Assembly (NCBI GenBank): GCA_002150815.3 | Contig: NDFF03000371.1 | Coordinates: forward strand, 1 to 64,000 | Reading direction: 5' to 3' | Length of the DNA stretch: 64,000 nt | DNA from: Grammothele lineata | Lineage: Eukaryota > Basidiomycota > Agaricomycetes > Polyporales > Polyporaceae | In this document: positions 1-12,391 of the stretch, in pieces | Layout of the letters: each line of letters starts with the position of its first letter | Numbering within the stretch: the stretch's first letter is position 1 | Notes under the pieces: generated by a model | The model's input: the letters and a program-made list of their open reading frames with translations, nothing else | Databases searched by the model: none | Told to the model about the DNA's origin: nothing | Translations under genes and position numbers: made by a program

Positions 1-764
1 CACAATGGCGCATGATTTAGGTAGGACTAGTGGGGTGTATGTAATCCTTGTATGACGAGACATGTAGTAAATCATTTTATTCCCTTCTCGTAGTAAACCG
101 CGTCCTCTGTGTGTGTTTGCATGCGAAAGTGAGCTATTACACAACATTCTACAGATCTCGAGGAAATCCACTGGGCATACATCTAAGTGGCACGGAATAA
201 CTCAACTACTCGTTACCCACAGACCCCAACTCAGTAGTGCGCTGTATGGAGATGGTCAACTCTGTATGGAGTCGTCTTCTCCAGGTAGAGATAGAGGTCT
301 CAGCCGTGGCATCAATGGATCGGCCGATCTCCGTATGATCGTGCCTATCTCCACGGCTCCATCGCTCCGTACGGCACTGTATGACGCAAATGGATAAGAT
401 AGCGTTTCCTGATGTCGGATATAGCGTCTCGAGCTGAAGGTTGCACCACCCGCGGCACAGGTGTTCGTCAATGACATTATCGCGACTGCGGTGATGTGAA
501 GGCGTCTCACTCAAAGCTGCCAGCATCTCTTCTAGCGACTAATCACTCCATCTGTCAAGACAATGACTCGTTCTATTGCCGCTGCTGTCCCGACTCCTAG
601 GGCGGCACCGCCGACGTAGCAACAGTGGCAGTACTTCGAGGTGACCGCAGACCAAGGTGAGTACGTATATACTCTTATAATGAAGACACTCAGTGAATAA
701 CTGCGCCTGAAATTCCCCTCCCCCCTTTCCTTTCGACTTCAAGCCTTTCTAGTTTTGGGGGGCC
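1..764. other. Left-edge intergenic region
   Basis: No convincing coding frame is seen: the short open frames on both strands lack recognisable family motifs. A TATATAC-type stretch near 667-674, followed by CT-rich sequence (711-735), lies about 90 bases before the ATG at 765 and could be that gene's promoter. Confidence 0.4.
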
Positions 765-3184
765 ATGACCAATTCCTTGAGATGGATCACGGCGCTTGTA
801 TTTACCTTGGTATTCCTCACGACGTCGCTCGCTACCGCCGAGTCGCCTGTGTCAGAAGAAGTCCACAAGCAAGTGAGTACTCGAGCGCACTTCGTTTATG
901 CACATCCTGAACTCTTCCTCAGCGTCCGATTGAGATCCCGTCTCCGTACAAAAATCAACGAATCGACTGCATCGAACCCCTCGGTCTGCCCGAGGGGTGG
1001 GGAAACGCTACTATCTATGAGTGTGGCCTCTTGGACGTTCCGCTCGACTACCACGATCTATCCGCCGGAATGGGACGGATTTACTACATGAGAGTGCCTG
1101 CTGACCCATCTGTCGAGCGAAAGGGCACCATCTTCATCGATCCAGGTTTGATCCACAATTATCACCACGCCGACTTCCTTGATGACCTGTCGTTTCCAGG
1201 AATGCCCTTCTCCGACATTGATATTCTTGGCCCTCAGCACTGGCTCTTCGATTATAAAGGACAAGTGCTGCACAACCGGACGGGCGGAGAGTACGACATC
1301 GTTATGTGGCACGCGCGGGGTAAAGGCGCGCCTTCAAGCAAAACGGATCTTACAATGTTAGTCCGGAAACGTCTGGAAACCATAACCACACCGCCTTACT
1401 ATGATGCTGTTCTCTAGCCCCGGGATGACGAGGTGTTTCGCCAGCAAAGAAGAGCAGTACTCGTTCTACGCTCGTGCCGCGGAGAACGTGACGCGCGGGC
1501 CGCTACCGCTGAACAGTAATGCACAGTTCCTAGAAGTGCAAGACATTTGGAAAGTTGGCTCCTGGGTCCGTCTTCAAGAGAAGGTTGTTGAACACTGCCT
1601 TGAACGCACCAACACGTCGATGCTCAAATACGTGGGCACTGCCGCTACCGTACGTGATCTAGCGGCAATGGCAGATGCATTCGATGGGCCAGGAAGCAAG
1701 ATCAACTTCTGGGGAATCGGTCCTGGTGCTCTGATCGGGAGCTTCCTGTTGAAGAGTGAGTGATCCATAACGACAGTGAGTAAGATCACTCATATGTCCA
1801 CTTCAGTGTTTCCCGAGGTACGTCTCGGGTACCACTCCGTTGTTCCTATCCGGGAAGTTCTTACAGTTCCTGGTCCAGCGTGCGGGCAGAGTCCTATTAG
1901 ACAGTCCCAGAGACCCAAATGCGTATACCAACACATCTCCACTTCATGTATGCGTTCAACATATTCTGAATTGGATCTACGCTCACGATTCTGTTCAGCT
2001 GTGGAAGCAAGATGCCGAGTGGGCAGACCGAGTCTTTTCTCAATTCTGGGCCGATTGCGCGAGCGATGGAGACATTTTCGGCGGGTGTCAGGTTGCTCAT
2101 ATGAGGGATAACAACAGCGAAGATGTCCTCCCGCTGCTATCAGGTTGGACTGCGGTAAGCTGAAAACTCGTCTCGTGCTGTATGGTATGTGGTCCTCACC
2201 GATTGCCCGTGAAGGTCGCTCGCGCAACGTTGATGGGCTGGCGGTAAGTCAATTCCGCTTCTTTTGATGACTATAGGCCGATCTCACCAAAAATGTCTTC
2301 AGGAATGCGCTACCCGTCGACTGGCAGCATGATAGGTACAAGCAGTTCCTTTATGCAATCTACCAACACACGGCGCATGAGCCGACTCGCGAAGACCGGG
2401 AGGTAGGGAGGGAACTATATCGCATGGTTTCTCAAGTGAATACTCTCAGCAACTATTTTGACGACCCTCTCGACATGATGCCTATCTTCTGCGGGGATCA
2501 CACTCTCGAACCTAATTCCACGGAAATGCGTAACGTGTCCCCTCTGAACATAGACCTGATGGTCGCAACCTCCGGCGCACCCTTAATCAGTACGTCTCTG
2601 CTTCGCTGATAAGTAAAGAAGCTTCCTCACCATACTCCCCTTCCGCTTTTGTGTCGTGACAGTGCAAAGTATAGTCCCGTCCATACGCTATATGTGCCAC
2701 CTGTGGCCATTCCGGGCCGTGGAGCGTATTAATGACTTCCGCCCTTCATCCGACGAGAGTCTCAATGCAGCGGAAATCGTTACCATTGTGCACAGCCTCA
2801 ACCCGTTAGTGAGCGAGGATGAGCAGTGGAATGTCATCAAGAAGACTTTACCTGGAGGACTATCTGGGGCGCTGTCGTCCTTGATCATGCAGGGTGAACT
2901 GGGGGTGCGTTTTCCATGTATCTTTCATCACATATGGAACGCTGAGTCGACGGCTGTTGTAACATACAGTGGCCTACTAGTGGCCACTCTTCCTGCATGA
3001 ATCGACGCATTTCGGCGTTCCTGCAGAACGGCACGGTAAGTTGTGAAACCTTTCCGCTAGGCACTGCGTGTGCTCACTTTTATTACGTCCATAGCTCCCG
3101 AAATATGCCAAATGCTACGGCAATGGAATGGCTAGCGCATACCCAGATATGCATTTAGAATGGCCAGAGGACGTTGTTGCGTGA
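765..3184 (+). CDS. TAP-like alpha/beta-hydrolase with degenerate catalytic motifs
   Basis: Resembles the fungal tripeptidyl-aminopeptidase-like alpha/beta-hydrolases (TAP family). Joined exons (about 765-872, 933-1145, 1200-1356, 1418-1756, 1807-1817, 1879 on, final exon ending in TGA at 3184) give family landmarks in order: a hydrophobic signal peptide (residues about 5-25), CGLLDVPLDYHD, GTIFIDPG, GGEYDIVMWHARG, a TATVRDLAAMADA block, INFWGIGPGALIG, GRVLLDSPRDP, a WPFRAVER block and a terminal GHSSC with the expected His. The nucleophile elbow, normally G-x-S-x-G, reads G-I-G-P-G, so the serine is glycine. The glycine-rich oxyanion segment after the first strand is lost, and the usual Asp in the 'DPVTP' position reads Asn (LNPLVS). 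The frame is otherwise open, so this looks like a secreted pseudoenzyme rather than a decayed gene. Exon borders at 2150-2270 are uncertain. Confidence 0.75.
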
Positions 3185-3571
3185 CGGCCGACTGCACACA
3201 ACTGCTAGTAACTTGCATCGCCTGGCACCGGAGAGTCCGTTGGCCACCGTAGTACTTGCGTAGTTTGTATATATACTGCTAGCTGTTTGTAATTTATCGT
3301 ATGCGTGGTTTGCTCTCATTGATTTCTCGCGTGTATACTGTTGCACACCTGAAATAGCTGCTATTGGCGTTGCGTTTTCGAGCATTGTCTGACCCAGCGA
3401 TCGTCGAGTGACTTGGGGAAGTGTGACGAATTCGAAGATGGTCAACTTCAACTTGTGGCCGTGTTCACAACACGGCAAGCGCCTGGGACAATTCTGTCTG
3501 CGTCTTACTCTATCCTCTCCTCTGCGACACACCCTCCTTGCGCTCGGTTCAACCGATATAACATCAATGCT
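3185..3571. other. Intergenic spacer, probable promoter
   Basis: Holds no gene that I can support. A TATATATAC run near 3268-3277 is the only promoter-like element seen before the ATG at 3572. Confidence 0.35.
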
Positions 3572-6500
3572 ATGTCGTACACGCACGTCAAAGCTATCGT
3601 TGCATCGCTCATTCCTCTCATTCCTCTTATCTTCGACAACAAGGGTCTGCCCGGCGATTGGGGTCAACAAATCCCGCACGGCCCTGGGCAACGTCCTCAC
3701 ACACCACTCTTTCTTCCACCGGTGAATTTGACCCAAGAACTGAAGACCGACGGATCAAACTACTCCCTGGCGTTTAGCAAGTCTTTGGCTCCGGAATGGT
3801 TGCAACACGCTGCGATGGAGCGACTGGATATCACCCTCTTCGTGCTCAACGCGATCGTGGAGTTCTTCACTGGACGTACGCTACAGTTTCTTCTAGCTCC
3901 CCTCATGACCATAGGTGTTGCTGTCATCATGCTTTTGGTCCGTATATGCTGGCCTATTGGGATGAAGATCAAGAACGTATCTCTTTTCTACCTCGTGACT
4001 TGGTGGTACTTTCTGGACAACACGTTCACACCCTGGAAGACAATGGCGCTCTCCCCACTTTCTCCAACGGCGGAGATGGTTTCAATGTCTAGTGAAAACG
4101 ACGATCCTCCTCTTTCTCGCTGTGAGTCGCCATCCATAAACCTTTCATCTGAATCGCCGGACCGGTTCCTGCGTCAACATGCGCCGATTCCCACTCTCCC
4201 CTTGGCGCGTGCCAGCGACTCAAGCTCGACTTCACGGCCCATTGCCCCTCCAATCTCCTTCGAGACGTCGTCGGACTGTTCCCTTGGAAGCTTGCTCCGA
4301 CCTGGAAGTCCTACCTTGACGACATGTTCAACTTTCGTTACACACGACAAGGCTTTACCCCCAAGCCTAGAGGCTTCTCCACCGTGCTCTTCCCACCACG
4401 ATCTTCTGGAGCTCTCGACACTGTCATCTCTCTCCGTCGAAGACTATTCAACTTGCGATGAAGCGGACTTGTCATATTCTACGTCGCCTATGGTCTGTGC
4501 TCCACTGGCAGCCGCCTTTCCGGGCATACCTGATTCGGACTCCGTCCCCTCACTCGCATTGGAGGAAACCCCGACATCGTGCTGTCTCATCCCAGACCAA
4601 CCTTCTCCATCCTCAAGTCCTGAACTGCAGTCAACGGTTCCCGGTAAACCCTCGTCACAACACCTGTCAAGGTTTCGCACGCTGAGCGATCTCACTGAAT
4701 ACACGGAATCATCCGACCTCTCCCTCGATGGTACTCCTCGTCCTCGGTGGTTCTCTGGGATTCATTCTCGTATCGCCAGCTTGGATAGCAGTGGCTTGGC
4801 GTTCCGGTCCACTGCTCCCTCGGTTACTCCAAATTCTAGCCCCGAGCGCAACCAGGACGTGAATTCTGGTCGGTCTCGTCTTGAAGCCCCTCAATCTCCG
4901 GCCAGCGATATTGGCGTAGTCTCAAGGATTGAATCTGCTACCGACAAGTTGACGACAGGGGCGGATACCGAAACAAGTCCTGGACTGGGGATGCTCGACG
5001 TTGAATCTGCGACCACTAAGTTGAACGAAATCACAGACCACGACTCTGGTTCTCCCGTTCAACGTGCTTTGGACATCGGTTCACGTCTCCATGGCGTCGA
5101 CCTTCTCGGCCTCCCTGAGCAATCCGCGGTCACCTCAGCAAGCGCCTCTCTGACGCCCAGTCCACCAATTGAAGAGTCAAAGAGCGTCACCGCCGAACCT
5201 TTCCTTGATCCACCAGCAATCCTCTCCGCCTTACCGCTTCCTTTGAGCTCAGACTCTGCCTCAAGTGACGGCTCTGTTATCAGCGATAATGTGCAATTTC
5301 CTACCTGCCAGCGATCGCCATCTCCGCCGACTTTACCTCGTGAATCTCTGTCGACTACCGAGCTAACCTCTACGTCACAAGATTCCTTGGTATCTCCCGC
5401 GTCGTCTATGCCACAGTTGCGGAGATGCGCGACGTTACCACGGTCTATGGGTGCACAGAGTCGACGCCGTCCGAAGGTGCGTATCGCGTTGTCGGTTTAC
5501 TTGCCATGTTGCTGACGAGACGCATATAGGTGGTGATCATGCGTTCCGGACTCGTTGGTCACCAGCTCGCCTTGCAACAAGAAGGCATCGACAATGTTTC
5601 TGCGATGTTCGAGGACTTCGACAACGACGGCACGCCTGAGAGCAGCATGAAAGGCGACCGCAGACGCATGGAGAGCTTGACCCGGAGAGCGCGAGAGCAC
5701 TTTGGGGTGGAGAGGTGAGCCATTGACTGTCATCTGAGCTGTCTTAGTCCACATTCTGACGCATATATATAGCGAGTCTCCTCGCTCGCGGTACAGGGTA
5801 ACGAGTGAGCGGGATGCAATCCTCCCGCACATCCCCGCTCGTCTAGAACGTAACATTCTAGACGGCGCAGTTCACCCGCCGCTGCCTGACGGTGTTCAGC
5901 GGCGGCGATGCGTTAGCGAGATTGGGAAGAGCAGAAGAGGGGAATCTTCACGCCCGACGACGAACGTTACGCTCGAACGCAACCACACCAGGGCCACCAA
6001 TCGATCAGAGGCCCCGTGCTCGTCCGAGTCTATATCCGTTTCTTCAGTCGGTCCTGAAGCGTCTGCACCTGTAGATATTCCTTTGCAAGTGAACCTCCCC
6101 CGTCGCGCATCGTAAGTTCGACCTACCGATGTCGTACGTGAGCTTTGGTTGACCCACATCTACAGGTATGCAGAGATGGTAGCCAGATACCAGAGTCAAG
6201 CCAAGCAGTCAGCCCCCGTGACGCCTGTTACGGCGTCGAGTACGACGACACTTGCATCTGTGGACAAGGGCAAGGGCAAGGAAACGGCGGCTGATGATAC
6301 CGTCTCTAGCTCTAGCAGCCGTAGCTCGACGCCTGCTTCGACAGGCGCCGCCCACCCATCTTTGAAGAAAGGAAGCCAGCTTTCGGTCATCGCGAAGGTG
6401 CAGCTCAAGGACATCGCAAACGCGGCACAGAGGAGCGCGAAAGCTGTGCCTAGTCTGTTCGGCCCATCTCGCTCGCTCTCGCAGCGTACCCCTTCGATTT

Positions 6501-7048
6501 CGGCGACCGGCTCCCTAGAGGTCATTGCGGGATCCAGTCACAAGTCGGGCGTTGTTGAAGGGTCTGGCCTCTCAGACTCCTCGGAGGCTACTAGCGACGC
6601 ACTCGTCACCATGAGCCAAGACGTGCGAGAGCGTGTGTTGACTACACGCGGCGCAAGCGTGAGGGTCAACATGCCCCGCACGCCCCTTGCTGCGACCCGT
6701 GGAGAACGTTCATCGCCGGAATATTGCGTCTGGACGCCCTCGGACAGCCAACCTACGAGCGATGCATCCCCGGAGACAGCTCAGCGAGAACACGCACTAC
6801 GGCTCGGCACAAGGCTTCGCAATGCCTTCGCAGGAATACGGAACCGCACGCTGTCGAACTCGCCATTAGCTACTACAGGCCCTGAGGGACGGCAGAGGAC
6901 ACCCTCGAGCGCGAGCGTGGGCTTGCGTTCGCTGGCAGCCGTCGAGCTCGAACCTGTTCCGTCCCCCGGAGTCGCGCAGGCTCCGCGCCGGCCGATATTT
7001 TCGGGCGGGCGGTTCGACAGGCTGCGCTCGGACGAGGAGGTTCGCTAA
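3572..7048 (+). CDS. Large Ser-rich membrane protein of unknown function
   Basis: I do not recognise a named family. Four exons (3572-5476, 5530-5714, 5773-6111, 6166-7048) join in frame with GT-AG borders to give about 1103 residues. The ATG at 3572 is chosen because the longer open frame upstream has no ATG and this start gives a hydrophobic N-terminus (residues 7-20). Two or three membrane segments follow (roughly residues 88-102, 107-130 and 137-152), ending in WWYFLDNTF. The remaining ~950 residues are Ser/Pro/Thr-rich and low in complexity, probably cytosolic and disordered. A short, more ordered stretch around the second exon (SGLVGHQLALQQEGIDN) could be a conserved segment. The layout resembles a membrane-anchored regulatory or scaffold protein, but that is inference only. 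Confidence 0.7.
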
Positions 7049-7788
7049 GTTCGAAGGTTGGCGCGGACGTGCTACCATTCGAGTAGGACGCTCAATGTAC
7101 ATCACTATCTCTCTTTTACTCGATATGTTATTAAACTTTGAACGAGTCGTACATGCCTCAAGTTCTAGTGATAAGAGTTGGCGGGATAAGTAAGAGGCGG
7201 GTGGTGGTGGCGTCGGCCCCGTCGGGAGGCGCATCAAATGCGCCGAGGCACGTATCGCGCCTGGTTGCCGACGGGCCGTCGGGTGAACTAATATCGCTGC
7301 TCACAAATATTCCTTCAGCCCGCTCATTCTGCTCTCTGCATTGTCCGTCCTGGTGCTGAACACGTCGGGGCATTGTAAGTGAGTGCTTAGCGCACACTGT
7401 GCGTTTACTAACGACGAATTCCGTTGACGCTGAAAAACAATTTTTTCCAGACCTCCCTCGTCCTGCTTGAGCCGGAGTCATTTCTTGCCCGCGCGCGTCT
7501 GCCGGGTCCGGGAACTCCCTTGCTGGTGCGTGTCCCAGTCGGTAGGTAACATTCGAAATTGCATACAAAGTAGCTCACTTCTGGCGGTTCTGCTCTAGGA
7601 CAAAAAATTGGACGCTCGACTCGGTACCTCACCATCCCAACCGTGTAAGAAGGACGCGTCAGCCCTCTTTTCGGAGAACCCATCCCCTACCAAGAAAGTG
7701 GTCGTCGACAATCAGCAATCCTTCAGCTGCTCCGGTGACCAATCATCATAGTAATCGTACTTCTCTCTCCGAACGCCAGACCGTAGAC
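7049..7788. other. Intergenic region
   Basis: Contains only short open frames without family resemblance. It should hold the 3' end of the Ser-rich membrane protein transcript and the promoter and leader of the MFS transporter; no TATA box was recognised. Confidence 0.4.
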
Positions 7789-9652
7789 ATGGATATCCTC
7801 GACGAGACACGCCCGCTCCTCGCTCCGGCCTCCGAGGCGTCGTCGGGACAGTCCTCGCCGACATTGAAGGGAAGCACGTCCCCGCAAAAACGGAAGCGTA
7901 CCCCCTTGCCGAAGGGGCAGTTCGCAATTGTGATGCTCCAGCACCTTTCGGAGCCCATGTCAGCCCACTGCATCTTCCCGTTCATCAACCAGGTTCGTCT
8001 GGGTTTGCGCGAGCGCCATGAACGTCGTGCTAACGCGATATTATTGGCATGGGCAGTTGATCAGCGAACTGGACATCACTGGCGGTGATGAGAGGAAGGT
8101 GGGATACTATGCGGGGATGATTGTCAGTGAGAGGCTGCGGCTGAGTGAGAGGGATGCTGACTGACCTCCGCACGCGCAGGAGTCGATCTTCTTCGCGACC
8201 GAGGCGCTGTTCGTGTTCCAATGGGCCCGGCTCTCCGACTACATTGGGCGGAAGCCTGTCCTGCTTATCGGGTTGTTTGGCGTCACGATCTCCATGGCGT
8301 GCTTTGGGCTCTCGAAAACCTTCCTAGGCCTTGTAGTCAGGTGAGGACGACCTTTCAGTGCTTTCTTTGCAATCATTGACCAGGTTGGAAGTCGGAGCCT
8401 CGTCGGGATGCTTAACGGAAACACTGGCGTTATGAAGAGTGTGATCGCAGGTCTGTGTCGTTCACATGTTTCAGCCCACAACGCACTGAAGACCGCGATA
8501 CAGAACTCACCGATTCGACCAACATGGCTCAAGGGTTCGCATGCATTCCTGTAGCCTGGTCGGCGGGAGCGATGATTGCGTACGCCCCCCTCCACTCATC
8601 TGTTTGCTGCGTTAGAACTAAGATTGACCTTGCATCAGTCCCATGATTGGCGGACAACTGGCAAAACCTCACGATCGATGGCCCAACGTGTTCTCACATC
8701 CATTCTGGATCGAGTATCCGTATTTCTTGCCTTGCGCAGTATCCGCCGCGTTCTGCGCGTTCTGCTTCATCATCACGGCACTGTTTATGAAAGAGGTACG
8801 CTCATCCACTACCACCTCTTCCGTCACCGCCTTATCCCTGTTCGTCACCAGACTCTACGCCGTGGCCGTCGTTCATCTGCTTGCTCTGGAGAAAACGCCG
8901 CATCCACCTCGAGCTCGGCCGTCGACGACGGCCCGCCCCCGATCCGATCCGTGCTCACGAGGCGGGTCCTGCTGTCGGTCGCCAATTACGGCGCACTCGC
9001 ATTCGCAGACATCGCCTTCATCGCCTTCCTTCCGCTCTTCCTCTCCACGCCTATTGCGCTCGGCGGACTTGGGCTTGCTCCGGCCGCGATCGGGACGATT
9101 CTCGGCGCACTGGGAGTGCTTGATGGGCTCTGGCAGGCGGTGCTCTTCGCTCCAGCAGTCGATGCCTGGGGTGCAAAACGCGTGTACCAGGTTGGCGCGG
9201 CGGCGCTAGTGCCAATCTACGTCCTCTTCCCTATGATGAACGCGGTTGCACGCGCGAGCGGGGAAGTGACGGGTGCGGTGTGGGCACTTGTACTTCTGCA
9301 ACTGCTCATGGTGTGCATCATGGACATGGCGTATGGTGAGTTATGAACAGATGAAAGTTACCCGGGAGGTGCTGATCGTGGTTGTGTAGGCGCGGTGTTC
9401 ATGTACGTGACGTCTTCGGCGCCGAACAGCCGCTGCCTGGGCGCGGTGAACGGCGTCGCGCAGTTCATCGCGTCCGTCATGAGAGCAGTCGGCCCCGCGG
9501 CATCTACGTCACTCTTCGCCTCGTCTCTGGAGTACAACTGGCTCGGGGGGAATCTAGGATATGTCGTCCTCACCACGATGAGCATCGGTGTCTTCTTCGT
9601 ATCGACTCCTTTGCCCGCTGAGACGTGGCCAAAAGAGGAAGAGGAAGATTAG
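7789..9652 (+). CDS. Major facilitator superfamily transporter
   Basis: A plasma- or vacuolar-membrane secondary transporter with about 12 predicted membrane segments. Eight exons (7789-7992, 8057-8122, 8180-8340, 8392-8450, 8504-8579, 8639-8795, about 8853-9338, about 9391-9652) join in frame. The N-terminal tail is charged and Ser-rich (ETRPLLAP, then a basic KRKRTPLPKG block). Segment 1 begins FAIVMLQHLSEPMSAHCIFP; the MFS signature motif A follows segment 2 as RLSDYIGRKPVLLIG. The loop between the halves is short and polar (about 8855-8950), and segments 7-12 run from RRVLLSVANYGALAF to the acidic C-terminus EEEED. The family fits fungal MFS proteins related to ZIF/YCR023C-type carriers; the substrate cannot be read from sequence. 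It ends 189 bases from the convergent pseudouridine synthase. Confidence 0.88.
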
Positions 9653-9841
9653 GTGAAAATGATACATTAGAAGGCTTGCATCAGGGACGACGTCGGATTA
9701 GAGAAGTGAACATTGCTTATGAGTACATGCTGTCTACGGTTAGATGCACGTTTGGCTTCTAGCACGCTATCCAAACGAGGGTTTAGAGCGCGGTCCGGCT
9801 GCGCAGTTGTTTGAAGGGATGCTCACGAAATGTCCCATAAG

Positions 9842-12051
9842 TTACGATCGGTCCCATTCCCATCCCTCTGCCGCCCATTCTGGCATCTCCGTCTCGAACG
9901 TCCCGAGGCTGGTCGTGTATCGCACCGCGTGCAGGAATATGTAAAGCGACTCCGGCTTAGGGTCAGGGTGGAGCGGGACGAAACACTCGGGGCAGTAGTG
10001 CATGCCATCCGTGTCCATGAGGGGGTCCAAGGTAGTCGTCGGCTCCGAAGACTGTGAAATTGACGCGGTAGACTCGGGGGTTGGTACATCGGATGAACTG
10101 ATGGCAAGCTGTGCAACGTCCTCGGAAGTGAGCTGGTTTTCCCGGTCATCGTCGGCCTGACTTTGCGCAACGACATGCACCTCCGCGTCTTCCGTCACTG
10201 CATCATCCACGGGCTCTGTCGGCTGCGTAGACTTCCGCGTGGCGCCCCTACGCATGCGCTTGGTATTGTGCGGAGAAGGCGGAATCTCGACGTTGCGAGG
10301 AGCGAGCGCCGCCTTCGCGCGGAAAACGACGTCGCGCCAGCGTCCCCAGTCCTCCGCCTCGTCTTTCATGTTGCGCAGGCGAGTGATAATGCTCACTGCT
10401 TCCGCTGAGAGAGGGACGGGCGAACCCATGCCGATGTCGTGCCCCGTCTCGCGAGGCAGGAGTTTTCTCTGCGCAGGGCTGGCGCTCTCTTCGACGTTAA
10501 GAGGATTGCTGAGAGACTCTGGGTTGTTAGCCAGATCTGACTGGAGATGCGAAGGGGCCTGGGGAGCGGATCGGTCTTCACTCGGCACTATATCGATACC
10601 GCCTCTACCGAGGTTCTCACCCTGCAAAATGGATCAATGACTGTGAGCGTCGGGCGCACGGCATGACAAGTAGAACGCACCCAGATCCTAGCATCGGAGT
10701 AGATTGGATCATTCGCGATAGGGTGCCCCAAGAATTGTAAGTGCACCCGGATCTGATGGGCTATATGCGTGTGTGAGCGCATTGCCTCGCATTGGAGAAG
10801 GAAGTCAACCTTACATCGACCGGTCTGGGGGCGACCTGGAAGACATTTAGCCCTCGGACACAAGGGTAGCGCACCTCACTCACAGTGTAAGACGCTCGTG
10901 TCCGTATTCGCGTCGTACAGTATTCGCTTGAAGATCGTCTTCGCGTGCTGGCCGGCAGTGAGACTGACGCCATGGTTCCCTGGGGATACAAAGACTTACT
11001 TTCCCTTCCGGATGCACAATGTTGAGGCCCATCTGCCTGTCAACGGTCAACAGCGGCTCATCGCATACGATCTCTTCCCTGTCTAAGATGTCAGAGGTGA
11101 TCCGGAGTAGGAACAATGACCGGCAGCATACTCGGGGAACTCGCCCTTACACCTTGCGATGTACTCCTTTTTGACTTGACCGTTGACGAACTCCGTAGTC
11201 AAGGTGGCTGCTAATGAAGGGTTGAGGGGGAGAATCATGAGCCCGGACGTAAGCCTGTCCAGCCTGTTGACAGCTAGGTGGCGCCGGTAAGACAAAGACA
11301 AGCAACCTCGCACGAGTGCATTTAACGTACTGTACGTCTTTTCGAAACCGAAGTCATTTTTCAAAATTTCTATGAGGCTGTTCCGGAAATATCTCCCGGC
11401 AGCGTGGACAGGCTGAGGGAATCTTGAGGGCGCATCATACGAATAAGCATATATCAACTCACTATCGAGCCCGGCTTATTGATTACAATGAACTGTCGTT
11501 CCTTGTCATGAAGTATCACCTTCACTGGTGTTGATGTGACAGGAGGTTCGTGACGATGGGAAACGTTCCTGAATAGTGGTATTGGGAGATATGTGGGGAT
11601 GAAGACCAGATGAACACGCACTCGATCCTGTCTCCATTTTGTATTATGGTGTCTGGCTTCGCGACCTTGCCGTTGATCGTGGTGACCCCGGACTCAAGGG
11701 CATACCTCTACAGTTGAGTCTGCCATTAGCTCGTGCCGTTGTATGCGCACGCATACATCGAGCCGTCTCCCGGGCACTGAGGGGTCCACTGGCGTACAAA
11801 CCGCACGTGAAACCTTGGAGGACGGCTCTCGAGGAATGAACACTCACGTAAAACTCCATCGAGCGGTCGCGAAACTCTGTCGACACCACCTCAAGGATTT
11901 CCCGACCCAGCCATCGCCCCTTCGCCATAGTTGTGTAGGGGTACCAGTACGGCGGGATCTTCTTGAGGCTTGGTGACGCTCTCTTTGCATCCGCGTCCCC
12001 ATTCTCCAGGATTTGTTGCTGAGGCGTTGTGGGAGGCTTAGTTGTGGACAT
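9842..12051 (-). CDS. tRNA pseudouridine synthase, RluA family (Pus9/Rib2-like)
   Basis: Converts uridine to pseudouridine in RNA; the closest fungal group is Pus9/Rib2-Pus8, which modify tRNA position 32 in mitochondria and cytosol. From the ATG at 12049-12051 the exons give an N-terminal [19 protein letters not shown] block, an S4-like segment ([14 protein letters not shown]), the [11 protein letters not shown] block and, across an intron, the catalytic motif [14 protein letters not shown] with the conserved Asp. [14 protein letters not shown] and [19 protein letters not shown] complete the fold. The C-terminal tail carries a Cys-x2-Cys ([11 protein letters not shown]) and LHAVRYT...FETEMPEWA, also known from the fungal enzymes. 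The Ser/Pro-rich insertion between core and tail is poorly conserved. About six or seven exons; no break was found. Convergent with the MFS gene. Confidence 0.88.
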
Positions 12052-12319
12052 GACGAGGTTTGTGACGAATTTGCGGAAAACATGAGCGTCGGAAGCCGGA
12101 ATTCGACCGCGACGAGCAGAGCGATCTCTGCACCGAGTGGACAGGACGGTTCCGAGCCTGTCCGCCAGATTATGTACAAAAGTGGACGATGTTCTGAGTA
12201 TGTTGGAAGAACGATACTAGGGGCAACACCGAGAATGCCGGAGGATGTGGTCAAGACAAAACGAGCGTTCCGGAATGCAAGTTAACGCGGTCAGTTGTTT
12301 TCCGGAAGGTCATCAAAAA
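12052..12319. other. Spacer between pseudouridine synthase and tRNA
   Basis: Should contain the minus-strand promoter of the pseudouridine synthase gene. The minus-strand T-run immediately 3' of the tRNA lies at its right end (about 12316-12320). Confidence 0.4.
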
Positions 12320-12391
12320 TGGACATTCAGGGGATTGAACCCTGGACCTCACGCATGCGAAGCGTGCGCGCTACCACTGTGCCAAATGCCC
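12320..12391 (-). tRNA. tRNA-Ala (anticodon CGC)
   Basis: Read on the minus strand, the sequence folds as a complete cloverleaf without an intron. The acceptor stem is GGGCATT against AATGTCC, with a G3:U70 wobble, the classical alanine identity element. The D arm is GCAC-AGTGGTA-GCGC, the anticodon stem CACGC/GCGTG closes a TTCGCAT loop, so the anticodon is CGC, reading GCG. The variable loop is AGGTC and the T arm is CAGGG-TTCAATC-CCCTG. A run of Ts follows directly downstream on the minus strand, as expected for RNA polymerase III termination. GCG is a frequent codon in this GC-rich genome. Confidence 0.95.

Noticed and set aside
12061..12284. Short plus-strand frames antisense to the 5' end of the pseudouridine synthase
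   Set aside because: They overlap or abut a well supported minus-strand gene and lack motifs.
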